Below, piece after piece: positions 47,041 to 58,270 of a stretch of 64,000 bases of DNA. Position 1 is the first letter of the stretch. Each line of letters opens with the position of its first letter. Made by a program: the position numbers and the translations under genes. Source of the DNA: Hedera helix (lineage: Eukaryota > Streptophyta > Magnoliopsida > Apiales > Araliaceae); NCBI GenBank assembly GCA_947179155.2, contig OX359278.1:25863797-25927796 (forward strand), read 5' to 3'. The notes under the pieces were generated by a model, which saw only the letters and a program-made list of their open reading frames with translations, made no database searches and was not told where the DNA came from.

Positions 47041-47802
47041 TTACAACCCTGATAAAGGGAAATTATTTTACGTCATTAAATCCGACTTGCGCGCTATGAA
47101 TAAATGTTATGCATAATGTAGAATACTACGAGGCTGATCATCTCATGTACTTGTTTTCCAGAGGTTTCACTGTTAATCACTGTTGTTCCTCTGTAGCGTT
47201 CAATGGTCCTTAACGATCACTCACTAATATGAAATATTCATGCTTTGCTAGATCAAAATTCTTTTATGCTAGATACATTACGAATTGTTATTTCTAAATT
47301 TATCAGACCTGACACTTATCAGAATTTGTATTCCTTACCGTGTGACTCATGTATAATTTGTTGAACTATCTTATGATTTATCAGAAAGTTCTCGAACCTT
47401 ATAATTGTCTAGACTCTTGAACTCAATTGATGTTTATTGTATATTATATACATGCTGAGCAAACTCATTGATCATACTTGCTTCTAAATCCCATTTACAA
47501 TGAAGACGGAAAAAGTTAGTAGCTCTAGAAAGGACAAAGGAAAGGCCAAGGCTACTAAGTACTCTAGGGTTTATGAAATAATTATATATTGTATTAAACT
47601 TTGATTGTATTAGCCTTTTATACTCAAGACTTATCATGTATTAGGAAAGGTTGTTCAGACCTGGTATAACTGTAAGACAATTATTAATGTAATGTACTAT
47701 GGTATATTTTTATGTATCGATTGGGTAGTTATGTATGATGCTCAGATGGTATCGTGAAACACTGAATTTGAGGTACGAGTACCTGAATTTGGTGGTGTCA
47801 CA
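47041..47802 (+). repeat. E2 3' LTR, terminal part
   Basis: Aligns closely with 23455-24213 of the E2 5' LTR, for example in the shared phrase GCGCTATGAATAAATGTTATG. It ends GTGTCACA and is followed by the CCATC duplication, which identifies it as the missing end of the E2 3' LTR rather than a separate element. Confidence 0.9.
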
Positions 47803-47807
47803 CCATC
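47803..47807. other. Right target-site duplication of E2 (CCATC)
   Basis: Matches 20449-20453 exactly. Confidence 0.85.
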
Positions 47808-47991
47808 ACTATTACCAAAATCAAAATCTAAACCTCTATTTTATTCAAAAACCACCACCACCACCATCATCTAAATCAAAATCTTTACCAATCTTTAGGG
47901 AAGGAAAATGGGTTTGAAGGAATTGGGTCTCTTCGGTCCCTAAAGGAGGTCCTAATCTAGATGGTTGTATGTGTAAATTGGAGATGGGTAT
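47808..47991. other. Host DNA to the right of E2
   Basis: 184 bases of less AT-rich sequence with a (CCA)n run. They continue the CCACC-rich host sequence that ends at 20453. I cannot assign a gene. Confidence 0.6.
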
Positions 47992-48830
47992 TGTAATATC
48001 CTAGAATTTCCACGTCATTATTAATTAAATTATTGATTTAATTTCCGACGAGTTAGTTTTTTGAGATTATTTAAATCTTTTTATGTGCTTAATTAATTAT
48101 GTGATTAAATGATTATGTAATTAACTACTAAAATTAATTAAAGGGGGTCACTAATATGTTATTTAAATTAGTGAACAAACCCTAAAGTTTTAATATCAAA
48201 ATAATTGATAAGTTTCCTATTAATTAAATATTCAATTAAATTGAATATAATGAGTTAATTAAATATAATAAATTACTTAATATGATTATTAATTAATGTA
48301 AATAATGTGAAATATTAATAATAATATTTATTAGTCCATTTAGTAATTTAATACTAATGGGTTAGGATATTTAATTATTTATTCAATCTAATTATTTATT
48401 TAATCATGGATTGAATAATTAATGTGTAAATTATTAAATTAGCCCAACATGGGTCAATTAGTAGCCCAAGTGGAGAATAATAAAATTTGACAAATTAGTA
48501 GCCCAAATAATTTAATAGCCCAAACAATTTAATAGAAGCCCAATTGGTATTTTAAATAAAGCCCAATAATTGGCCCACTTGAAAAAACAATTATATAAAT
48601 ATTAATTAATTAAAAAGTGAGCTTGTGACACTCATTTTGGGACAAGAATTGTAGTCCATCAGCCGACCATGCTTGGGAAGGAGAGAGAAAGTTGATATTT
48701 TATTTTATTTTTCATTTATTTAATAAAAGGATTGCTTGTTTTAATTTTTCAAGTACTTGGACCATCCCTCTTTTCACCTAATGTGTCATTTAACCCATTC
48801 CTTGTGTAAGTTGTCATCTAGGGGCATGGC

Positions 48831-48869
48831 CAAAATTATTAGATATATTATGTGTATCTAATAATTTTG
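48831..48869. repeat. Perfect inverted repeat in LTR copy A
   Basis: CAAAATTATTAGATA, nine-base loop, TATCTAATAATTTTG. The E5 LTR keeps it at 57303-57343 with 16-base arms. Confidence 0.9.
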
Positions 48870-49544
48870 CAGGTATACTTGAAATTGGTAGAGCTTATTT
48901 CATTATTTTCTCCAAGTCCAAAAGAGAGAGCTAGAGAGCATTTGAGAGTGTGAAAAAATATTGAGAGCAAAATACTAAGAGAGGAGAATGAGTTCTTGGT
49001 TTATGCCTTCAAGATTCACCACTTATTTTGGAAGAAAAAGGAGGATATCCATTAAATCAAGGTAATGGTTATTATAAATCTAATTTTTGTTTTAAATTAA
49101 ATAAACTAACATGTGTATATAAATATGTTAATATAGTTAATAATGTGTGGTAGTAATATTTATGCCATGCTTGAGTTTAATATGCTTGGTTTGTATTTTG
49201 GTATATTTTGTATGCTAAAATATGTATTTAGTAGTGTATAAACAAGTTTTGGAATTTATGACCAAAAATATTTTTATAAAACTTAGGTTTGATGTTCTAA
49301 TATTATAGAACATTAAATCATGAGAAAAATAAAGTTTGAATCACTCAAAATGGAGTTATATACAAAAAGTTATGATTTATGGTAGTTTATGTGATGTAAA
49401 AATTTTTATAAAAAAATAATGATATTAAATCATGAAAAATTAAATTTTCATGTTATAAATTGATATTAAGTGATTGGTAATTTTTTTGGATTTTTATTGA
49501 GGATTTAAAGCTTACTTGATGGTATATTTTTATTTAAAATGGGT

Positions 49545-49850
49545 ATTGCCGGACACTGTTCACATTCTGCAAAGGGAAAAAAAAAAATTAAAGGTTTCCG
49601 CGCAATGCGCGGACCACTGTTCATAGAAAACGCGGAGACAAAACGGCGTCGTTTGGTAGAATAAAAATTTACCCCGCGCGTTACGCGCGGAGGCCAACAG
49701 CCCGGGCTCCAAAACGGCACCGTTTTGGGCCTGCTTACGGATAACGCGCGCAATGCGCGAGCCCAGTTTCTGCGAAATTACCAAACTGCCCCTCCGTGTT
49801 TTTCTCGGCGAAATTACTATTTTGCCCTCGGATCAGTTTTCAACTTATTT
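49545..49850. other. GC-rich palindromic island in LTR copy A
   Basis: Contains CCGCGCAATGCGCGG (49598-49612), CGCGCGTTACGCGCG, AAAACGGCACCGTTTT and GCGCGCAATGCGCG (near 49745-49758), set in very AT-rich DNA. The short ORFs here are not conserved in the E5 copy. Confidence 0.85.
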
Positions 49851-50783
49851 ACAGAAATGCCATTCGGGTTTAATTTTAATTAATTTAAATAATTCAAAAC
49901 TAATTTAAAATTATAACAAAAATAATAAAAATACAAAAATGATATTAGGGAGGATATTTTTCATTAAGTTTAATATTTAAATATTTTAAATATTAATCTA
50001 GTTAGCTAAATCATGGTTAAGTTAAATAGATTTTTTAGTTATTTATTATTTAAAATGTTAATAATAAATAAAGGTAATAAATTAGCAATTATTATTTAGT
50101 TACTATTAAATAATAATTAAAGAGAGATAAAAATCTATAAATTAATTATTTATTAATATTATTAAATAATAAATAAGGATAATTAAGTAATCAATTATTA
50201 TTTAATAACGATTAATGGAAATTAAGTTATTAGATTAGCAATTTATTATTTAATTTAAATAATAAATAAAGATGAATTAATTATTATTTAACCTTAAATA
50301 ATAATTAAAAATAATTAAATAATTAATTATTATTTAATTGACATTAAATAATAATTAAAGAGGATTAAAATTAGTAAACTATTATTTAATTTCCTTAAAT
50401 TAAATAATAAGTGAGGTTAATTAATTAATTAATTATTAGTTGATTAATATTAAATTAAAGAAGGTTAAATTTAAATCAATAATTATTATTTAATTATGAT
50501 TAAATAATAAGTAAGTACAATTAGTTATTATTTATTTTAAATAATAACTAGAGTTAATTAATTAATTTCTATTTAACCAAGATTAAATAGTAACTAAATA
50601 GAGATTGAATTAATACAATAAATTTAATTTAATTATACTTTAATTAAACAATTGTAATAAGTTGTTTAAGGGTTTAATAAGAGTCCAACGCTTAAGAAAA
50701 ATATTTTCTAACTTATTAAATTATTAACCTAATTTGATTGAGGGTCTATAAGGTTAATAATATTATTTCGACTAACGTAAATT

Positions 50784-51620
50784 ATGTTTAACATCATGGA
50801 AAAACTTCTTTTTCTGTTGTCTTGTTAAATCTGGAGGGAACAGTTTTCCTACAATAAAATTCACAAAATCTACGTACCATGGTAATTTCTGATTGACTGT
50901 GAACAATTGTTCATCTGGGAAGGAGTTGTTGATCACCGTCGTATCTCCCTTGTTTTGCTCTGAATTTTCCAATCTTGATAATTGATCCGCTACCTGATTT
51001 TCAGTCCCTTTTCTATCTCGAATCTCCAAGTCAAATTCCTGAAGCAAAAGTATCCATCTTATCAATCTCGACTTGGCATCCTTCTTGGCAATCAGGTATT
51101 TAATTGCCGAATGGTCTGTGAAAACAATCACTTTGGTTCCTAGAAGATAGGAACGAAACTTATCAAATGCGTAGACAACAACAAGTAACTCTTTCTCCGT
51201 AGTAGTGTAGTTCAATTGTGCATCGGACAACGTCTTGCTAGCGTAATATATTGCATGAAAGACCTTCTCTTTACGTTGACCCAATACAGCTCCAATTGCA
51301 AAATCGCTCGCATCACACATTAATTCGAATGGAAGATTCCAATCTGGTGCCACTATTACTGGTGCTGTAATCAACTTCTTTTTCAAAACTTCAAATGCTT
51401 CAAGACAGGCCTTATCGAAACGAAATGTAACATCCTTCTCTAAAAGACTACATAACGACTTTGTGATCTTTGAGAAGTCTTTGATGAACCTTCTATAAAA
51501 CCCTGCATGTCCTAAGAAACTACGAATACTCTTTACTGAAGTTGGTGGAGGAAGATGCTCAATAGTTTCGATCTTTGCTTTGTCGACCTTAATGCCTTTA
51601 ACAGAAACACAATGTCCCAA
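50784..51620 (-). pseudogene. E4 RNase H and truncated start of integrase
   Basis: Begins in the RT thumb ([20 protein letters not shown]). RNase H follows ([68 protein letters not shown]) with its acidic residues readable. The frame ends at the [15 protein letters not shown] block that normally leads into the integrase zinc region; the next codons are LTR sequence. A TAA near 51632 separates it from the RT part. Confidence 0.9.
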
Positions 51621-51632
51621 AATTATTCCTTC

Positions 51633-52719
51633 TTAAACCATGAAATGGCATTTTTCCCAATTTAAGACCAAATTCGTCTCCATACATCGTTTAAGTACAA
51701 GTGTGAGATTCTCCAAACATGAGTCGAATGTATCACCAAAAACTGAAAAGTCATCCATAAATACTTCTAAATTACGTTCGACCATATCTGAAAAAATAGC
51801 CATCATACACCGTTGAAACGTCGTTGGTGCATTACATAATCTAAAAGACATTCTTCTGAAAGCAAATGTTCCGTAGGGGCATGTAAACGTAGTTTTTTCT
51901 TGATCCTCAGGTGCAATAGAAATCTGGCTGTAGCCCGAGTATCCATCCAACAGGCAGTAATACTCATGTCCCGCGAGTCTGTCCAATATCTGATCAATGA
52001 ATGGTAGCGGAAAATGGTCCTTACGAGTGGCCTTGTTTGACTTTCTGTAATCCATACATACCTACCCAACCCGTAACTGTCCTTGTAGGGATCAATTCGT
52101 TGATCTCATTCGCAACTACTGTCATTCCTCCTTTCTTTGCCACGCATTGGACCGGGCTCACCCATGAACTATCTGAAATAGGGTAGATGAGGTCCAACCA
52201 TTTGATGATTTCCTTTTTAACCACTTCTTTCATGATGGGATTAAGTCTTCTTTGTTGCTCAATGGTAGGTTTTGCCTCATCTTCAAGTAGAATTTTATGC
52301 ATACAAAATGATGGGCTGATTCCTTTTATGTCAGCAAGAATCCAACCTATAGCTGTCTTATATTCCCTTAACACCCTCAATAACTTATCCTCTTGACTTC
52401 CATCGAGAGATGCAGAAATTATAACTGGTAATGAAGAAGAAGAACCAAGATAAGTGTACCGTAGATGATTAGGTAGCGGTTTGAGTTCCAACACAGGTGA
52501 TACTTCCAAAGATGATTTTACCCTTTCCGATGGCTCCCCCGAATAATCCAATATTTTGAACTTTGTTTTAACTCGCTCGAGTTTTGGTGTTGAATCTAAG
52601 ATTTGGGCCAATTCTAGTAAAGCTGGATCATCTAAAATCTCATCATTTACCATTATAGCCTCAAGAGAATCTTCAATTTCAGCTTCCATAAATACATCCC
52701 TAACTGTTTTATCAAGCAC
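51633..52719 (-). pseudogene. E4 reverse transcriptase, frameshifted
   Basis: The upstream linker (52719-52070) contains the region before RT and SWVSPVQCVAKKGGMTVV. A frameshift near 52060 interrupts the MDYRK block, and RT resumes with NKATRKDHFPLPFIDQILDR, LDGYSGYSQISIAPEDQEKT, FGLCNAPTTF-type (here FRLCNAPTTF) and the active-site VFMDDFSVFG (51633-52055). Confidence 0.9.
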
Positions 52720-52725
52720 ATCAAC

Positions 52726-53406
52726 TCAGTAGCACTCTTTTCCTTCATTAGGGAATTTCATAGCCTTGAAGACGTTAAAAGTCACCTCTTGGTCTTGGAC
52801 CCTCATCGTTAACTCTCCTTTTTCCACATCGATCAATGTCCTACCCGTAGCTAGAAACGGGTGCCCAAGAATGATTGGTATGCTGCTGTCTTCTTCAAAA
52901 TCAAGTACTATGAAATCTGCAAGGAATATAAATTTATCCACTTTTACGAGCACGTCCTCCATAATTCCCTTTAGATAAGTGAGGGATCTATCTGCTAGCT
53001 GCAAAGTCACGTTTGTAGGTGTAGCTTCCTTTAATCCAAGCTGTTGATAGACCGAAAAAGGCATAAGGTTAATACTTGCTCCCAAGTCACATAAGCGCCG
53101 GTTGAAAAATTGAGCCCCTATAGTGCATGGAATGGTGAAGCTACCTGGATCCTTTAACTTTTGTGGTAACTTCTTCTGTAGAATTGCACTACATTCTTCC
53201 GATAATGCTACTATTTCGAAGTCTCCTAACTTCCTCTTTCTTGTTAAAATGTCTTTCATGAATTTGGCGTAGCTAGGCATCTGTTCTAAAGCATCCGCGA
53301 ATGGAATATTAATGTGCAATTTCTTAAACACCTCTAGAAACTTAAAAAATTGTCTGTCGATTTTCTGCTTTTGAAACCGTTGTGGAAAAGGCATGGAAGG
53401 TATCAC
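52726..53406 (-). pseudogene. E4 aspartic protease region
   Basis: 227 open codons with RRLCDLGASINLMPFSVYQQ as active site (D-L-G-A form, usual in Athila/Tat) and IPIILGHPFLATGRTLIDV as second block. It is in frame with gag upstream across a TAG near 53410 and ends at a TGA before the RT linker. Confidence 0.9.
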
Positions 53407-53412
53407 CGCATT

Positions 53413-54903
53413 CTATTTATCTCCTTTTTTAGCTTCCACAGACTCATCCTCAACCTTATTTTCTGAATTTCCTACTTCATTATCATCTATCTTTGAATTT
53501 TCAGAAATCTTTTGCTCATTGACATCTGCATTCAACTCTTTTCCGCTTCTAAGGGTGACCGCCTTGCACTGTTCATTACCACCTCCTTTTGGATTCTTCT
53601 TAGTATCATTCGGTAGATTGCCTTTAGGCTGATTATTCAACTCATTTGACAATTGTCCTATCTGACTCTCAAGATTCCTTATCACCGTACTTTGATTCTT
53701 TGCATTTATTTCTACCACACTAGCCAAATTAGCTATCATATGTTCTAAATGAGACATCTTATTATCCTGTTGATGCAGTTGCTGCTGAAATCTAGGTGGG
53801 TAATTTTGCCATGGAGCTTGAGCTTGAGGTTGTGACTGGTTATTGCTCCAAGTAAGGTTTGGATGGTTCCTCCATCCCGAATTATAATTGTTTGAAATTA
53901 TGCCTTGTTGTCGATTAAAATTGGACACATATTGCACAGATTCAGTGTTGATTGGGCATTGCTCATTGGAATGATTCCCCGCGCATAACTCACAAATCAG
54001 ATCCACTTTTTGAACAGTTTGACCCCCAATTATATCTATCTTCTTTGAAAGTGCAGAATATTGAGCATCCAATTTAGCCGATAAAGCTGTCATGGCATCC
54101 ACTTCTATAATTTCGGCTACCTTTGGTTGATTGATCCTAGCAGTTGGCCATTGATAATTATTTGCCGCCATTGTTTCCAACAACGTGTATGCTTCATCAC
54201 AGTTCTTAGCCATGAGGGCTCCTCCCGCAGCAGCATCTATGCTAGTCCTTATTGTGCTGAACAATCCATTATAAAAAGTCTACACTTGAAGCCATTTAGG
54301 AACCCCGTGATGAGTGCATCTTCTCAACAAATCTTTAAACCGTTCCCATGCTTCATAAAGTGATTCTACATCGTGCTAAACGAAAGAAGTGATATCGTTC
54401 CTCATATTTGCTGTCTTTGCTGGTGGGAAGAATTTTGCTAGAAATTTTTGCGCTAAGTCATTCCATATTGTGATCGAACCAGGTGGTTGTGAATGAAGCC
54501 AACTTTTCACCTTATCGCTTAGTGTAAATGGAAACAACCTAAGTCTTATCGCTTCTTTCGTTACCCCATGGTATTTGAAAGTGTCACAAATTTCTAAGAA
54601 ACTGACTATGTGATCATTCGGATCATCATTTGGCAAGCCACCAAATTGCACTGAGTTTTGAATCATTTGTATTGTGCCTGGTTTGATCTCGAAATTCGTC
54701 GCATTAATTACAGGTCTAGTGATACTAGATTGCAGTTCAGTAACTTGCGGCATAGCATAATTGCGCAATGACTTTTGCTCCTTGTCCGCCATTTTCTCTT
54801 GATTTTGAATCATCTCTTGAATATATCTCCTTAGTCTACAGAACCTTCTTTCTATCTTGTCGTCGTATTCAAGTGGTTCCTGACCTTTAGAGCGTGTTTG
54901 CAT
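53413..54903 (-). pseudogene. E4 gag
   Basis: Start ATG at 54903. The gag core reads FGGLPNDDPNDHIVSFLEIC, LRLFPFTLSDKVKSWLHSQP and WNDLAQKFLAKFFPPAKT. A TAG near 54374 and another near 54281 split it. The second half (53413-54264) has one Cys-His knuckle CELCAGNHSNEQC and a Gln/Asn-rich tail. Confidence 0.9.
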
Positions 54904-55024
54904 GCAAAATCAAGATTTACCTGGAAAGGAAAAGATAAAGAAAATTTGTAAACTAAGATTAATGGAATTACAATTAAATAAAGATAAATTATTAAAGTCC
55001 CTGGCAACGACGCCAAAAACTTAT
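54904..55024 (-). other. E4 leader with primer binding site (tRNA-Asp)
   Basis: The element strand reads TTGGCGTCGTTGCCAGGGAC about eight bases after the LTR end, complementary (with small differences) to the 3' end of tRNA-Asp, the primer typical of Athila. Confidence 0.85.
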
Positions 55025-56456
55025 TGTCTTTTTCTAATAGCACTATAACACGCAAGTATACACGTTCAATTGTAATACTCAGCAAGCAAGGTATCGTTCC
55101 CACGAGGAATCAATAACTATCTAAAATAATCTTATACTCAATTAATCCTATTTAAACTAACGATTTGCAAATTCAATGTTTAACTAAATTGTAACTAAGG
55201 AATAACACACTACTAAATTAATCAACCACGAAATAAACTGCAGATATGAAGGATTAAGATTACAATTTCCCCTAGAGTTTCATGTAAATCGCCTCACTCT
55301 CTCTTTACAATTAATTACTTAACTTAGACCGTTAACCAAGAATTCTTTATAATATTTATACGCTGCTTCCGCTAGTCATATAAACAAATCCTCCTATATC
55401 TGACCATACGGCAACAGAACTAACAAGGAACACCCAAATTAATTAACTCACTATATTCCTATGTGAACTATGTTAATTAGGGTTTTAAACTCAAATTCTT
55501 TTCTAGCTGCAAAAGTTATATAGGTATATTTCTATCTTATACACTAATCATATAAACCCTTTTCAAGTTTTATGAACAGATGCTATCATATCCTGATCTA
55601 AATTGATACTCCATATTCCAATTTTCGTATAAATTATCATAGTAATTGTTGATCAGACAATTAAACGTTAACGCACAAGATATGATAAACGGTCCATCCG
55701 TAAGTAATCAAAATAATGAGAGAGAGATGAATTTAACTTACACACTAGGTTCCATTGTAATCTTAATTAAGAATTAGTTCATAGCGTTAAAGAAAAACAA
55801 CATCATCATATTAATTAAACTCATCTAGAGAATTACAATAACTGAAAATAGAAGATAAGATTAAGAGAAAACTATATTAGTCGCTCTAATTCTGTCCCAA
55901 TCTTCAAGCTTTGTAAATCCTCTTTCACGTTCTTCTTCTGTTCCTCTCTGCTCTGCAAAAATCCTTCGATGGTTGCTTAATTCCTCCCCTTTTGAGTTGT
56001 TGACTTTCCTCTTTATAGCTTCCCAGTTAAATCCAAATTAATGACAAGTTTCTCACATAACAGGACTCTAAAATCAGCTTCAAACCGCGTTCGGGACCCA
56101 CATCAGAATCCTGCTAAAAAACTAGAAACGAATACCACCGCAACTGTGGTCCATCATAGCGCAGCTATGGTCCATCATATTCTTCACTAACGCAACTGTG
56201 GATCATCCAAGAGCAGTTGCGGCTGATGTTTCTGTTTTCAACCTTCGAATTGCCTATTGAAGCGCAGCTGCGGACCATCCATGCGCAGCTGCGGTAATAT
56301 TTTCCACAAAAATTACGATGTTGCCACCGAAGTCCGATTTTTCTGCAAAACAAAGAAAAACACAGAAACAAGTAAAACGAAACATAAAGTGTCATGAAAA
56401 CTAACAAATAATCAAGCTAAACATACTCAATTCGTAGGTATAAAATCCACTCATCA
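55025..56456 (-). repeat. E4 5' LTR (1432 bp)
   Basis: Starts TGATGAGTGG and ends AAAAAGACA on the element strand. It contains a cluster of CGCA(A/G)CTG(C/T)GG palindromes at 56138-56293. No partner LTR is left in the window. Confidence 0.8.
56138..56293. repeat. Cluster of CAGCTG-type palindromes in E4 LTR
   Basis: Six copies of a GCAGCTGCGG-like motif (CGCAACTGTGG, GCGCAGCTATGG, CGCAACTGTGG, GCAGTTGCGG, GCGCAGCTGCGG twice), several followed by the phrase CCATC. Rich in CHG sites. Confidence 0.8.
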
Positions 56457-56472
56457 CCATCCTCTTCGTTAC
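56457..56472. other. Sixteen bases between E4 and E5
   Basis: CCATCCTCTTCGTTAC. The last five (GTTAC) would be the E5 target duplication; its partner lies beyond the window. Confidence 0.5.
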
Positions 56473-57302
56473 TGTAATGTCCTAGAATTTCCACGTCATT
56501 ATTAATTAAATTATTAATTTAATTTCCGACGAGTTAGTTTTTTGAGATTATTTAAATCTTTTTATGTGATTAATTAATTATGTGATTAAATAATTATGTC
56601 ATTAATTACTAGAATTAATTAAAGGGGGGTCACTAATATGTTATTAAATTAGTGAACAAACCCTAAAGTTTTAATATCAAAATAATTGATAAGTTTCCTA
56701 TTAATTAAATATTCAATTAAATTGAATATAATGAGTGAATTAAATATAATAAATTAATTAATATGATTATTAATTAATGTAAATAATGTGAAATATTAAT
56801 AATAATATTTATTAGTCCATTTAGTAATTTAATACTAATGGGTTAAAATATTTAATTATTTATTCAATCTAATTATTTATTTAATCATGGATTGAATAAT
56901 TAATGTGTAAATTATTAAATTAGCCCAACATGGGTCAATTAGTAGCTCAAGTGTAGAATAATAAAATTTGACAATTTAGTAGCCCAAACAATTTAATAGA
57001 AGCCCAATTGGTATTTTAAATTAAAACCCAATGATTGGCCCACTTGGAAAATACTTAATTTAACTATTAATTATTTAAAAAGTGAAAAGTGACTCACATT
57101 TTGGGACAAAAAGAAGCTCCATCAGCCGACCAAGCTAGGAGAGGAGAGAGAAAATGATAGTTTTGTTATTATTTTCTTTTATTTTTCATTTAATTAATAA
57201 AGGGTTGCTTGTTTTATTTTTGTAGTACATGAAACCATGCCTCTTTTCACCTAATGTGTCATTTAACCCATTCCTTGAGTAAGTTGTCATTTAGAGGCAT
57301 GG

Positions 57303-57343
57303 GCAAAATTATTAGATATATTATGTGTATCTAATAATTTTGC
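57303..57343. repeat. Perfect 16-bp inverted repeat in E5 LTR
   Basis: GCAAAATTATTAGATA, loop TATTATGTG, TATCTAATAATTTTGC. It lies about 830 bp into the LTR, near where the promoter sits in E2. Confidence 0.92.
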
Positions 57344-58059
57344 AAGTATACTTGAAATTGGTAGAGCTTATTTCATTATTTTCTCCAAGTCCAAAAGAGA
57401 GAGCTAGAGAGCATTTGAGAGTGTAGAAAAATATTTTGAGAGCAAAATTATCAAAAGAAGGAGTTCTTGGTTTATGTCTTCAAGATTCACCACCTATTTT
57501 GGAAGAAAAAGGAGGATAGCCATTAAATCAAGGTAATGGTTATTCTAAATCTAATTTTGTTTTAAATTAAATAAACTAACATGTGTATATAAATATGTTA
57601 ATATAGTTAATAATGTGTGGTAGTAATATTTATGCCATACTTGAGTTTAATATGCTTGGTTTGTATTTTGGTATCATTTGTATGTTAAAATATGTGTTTA
57701 ATAGTGTATAATCAAGTCTTGAAATATATGACCAAAAATATTTTTATAAAACTTAGATTTAATGCTCTAATATTATAGAACATTAAATCATGAGAAAAAA
57801 CAAAGTTTGAATCACTCAAAATGGAGTTATATACAAAAAGTTATGATTTATGGTAGTTTATGTGATGTAAAATTTTTTATAAAAAAAGAATGATATTAAA
57901 TCATGAAAAATTAAATTTTCATGTTATAAATTGATATTAAGTGATTGGTAATTTTTTTAGATTTTTATTGAGGATTTAAAACTTACTTGATAGTATATTT
58001 TTATTGAAAATGGGTATTGTCGGGCACTATTCACAGTCTGCAAAGAAAAAAAAATTAAT

Positions 58060-58270
58060 TTCCGCGCAATGCGTGGATAACTGTTCACCGAAAACGCGGA
58101 GACAAAACGGCGTCGTTTTGTTTAAAGAAAAAAATCAATCCGCGCGTACGCGCGGAAGCCATCAGCAGTGTCCCAAAACGGCACCGTTTTGGGCCTGCTT
58201 ACGGATAACGCGCGCAATGCGCGAGCCCAGTTCCGCGAAATTACCAAACTGCCCCTCCGTGATTTTTCTC
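58060..58270. other. GC-rich palindromic island in E5 LTR
   Basis: Contains CCGCGCAATGCGTGG (58072-58086), CGCGCGTACGCGCG, AAAACGGCACCGTTTT and GCGCGCAATGCGCG (58209-58222). Confidence 0.85.

Larger units (their letters stand above)
20454..47802 (+). mobile_element. Element E2: Tekay/Del-type chromovirus with a nest in its 3' LTR
   Basis: A plus-strand element. It has a 5' LTR 20454-24213, PBS 24217-24229, extra ORF 24451-25122, gag from 25537, pol to 30055, PPT 30088-30099 and a 3' LTR in two pieces, 30100-32767 and 47041-47802. The second piece ends GTGTCACA like the 5' LTR (GCGTCACA) and is followed by CCATC, matching the left flank. The inserted nest occupies 32768-47040. About 450 bp of LTR (equivalent to roughly 23015-23455) is missing at the nest's right edge. 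All coding regions carry stops and frameshifts. Confidence 0.9.
47992..50783 (+). mobile_element. LTR fragment of the E5 family (copy A)
   Basis: TGTAATATCCTAGAATTTCC and onward aligns with the E5 5' LTR from 56473 to 59244 with small indels. It breaks at AACGTAAATT, where it joins Athila-like integrase sequence in the opposite orientation. It carries the GC island 49545-49850 and the AT hairpin stretch 49990-50600. Confidence 0.9.
50784..56456 (-). mobile_element. Element E4: Athila-like Ty3/gypsy element, truncated
   Basis: A minus-strand element with 5' LTR 55025-56456, PBS for tRNA-Asp, gag, protease with DLGASINLMP, RT with FMDD and RNase H. It is cut off just inside the integrase, so the integrase core, any env-like ORF, PPT and 3' LTR are absent. 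The PBS and the RT and protease signatures are those of the Athila/Tat branch. Confidence 0.88.

Noticed and set aside
49505..49784. ORFs across the GC-rich island of LTR copy A
   Set aside because: They are not preserved in the matching E5 LTR island, where indels shift the frame.
56457..56461. CCATC beside the E4 LTR as a link to the E2 target site
   Set aside because: The flanking bases after it differ from those at 47808, and CCATC recurs in this region; probably chance.
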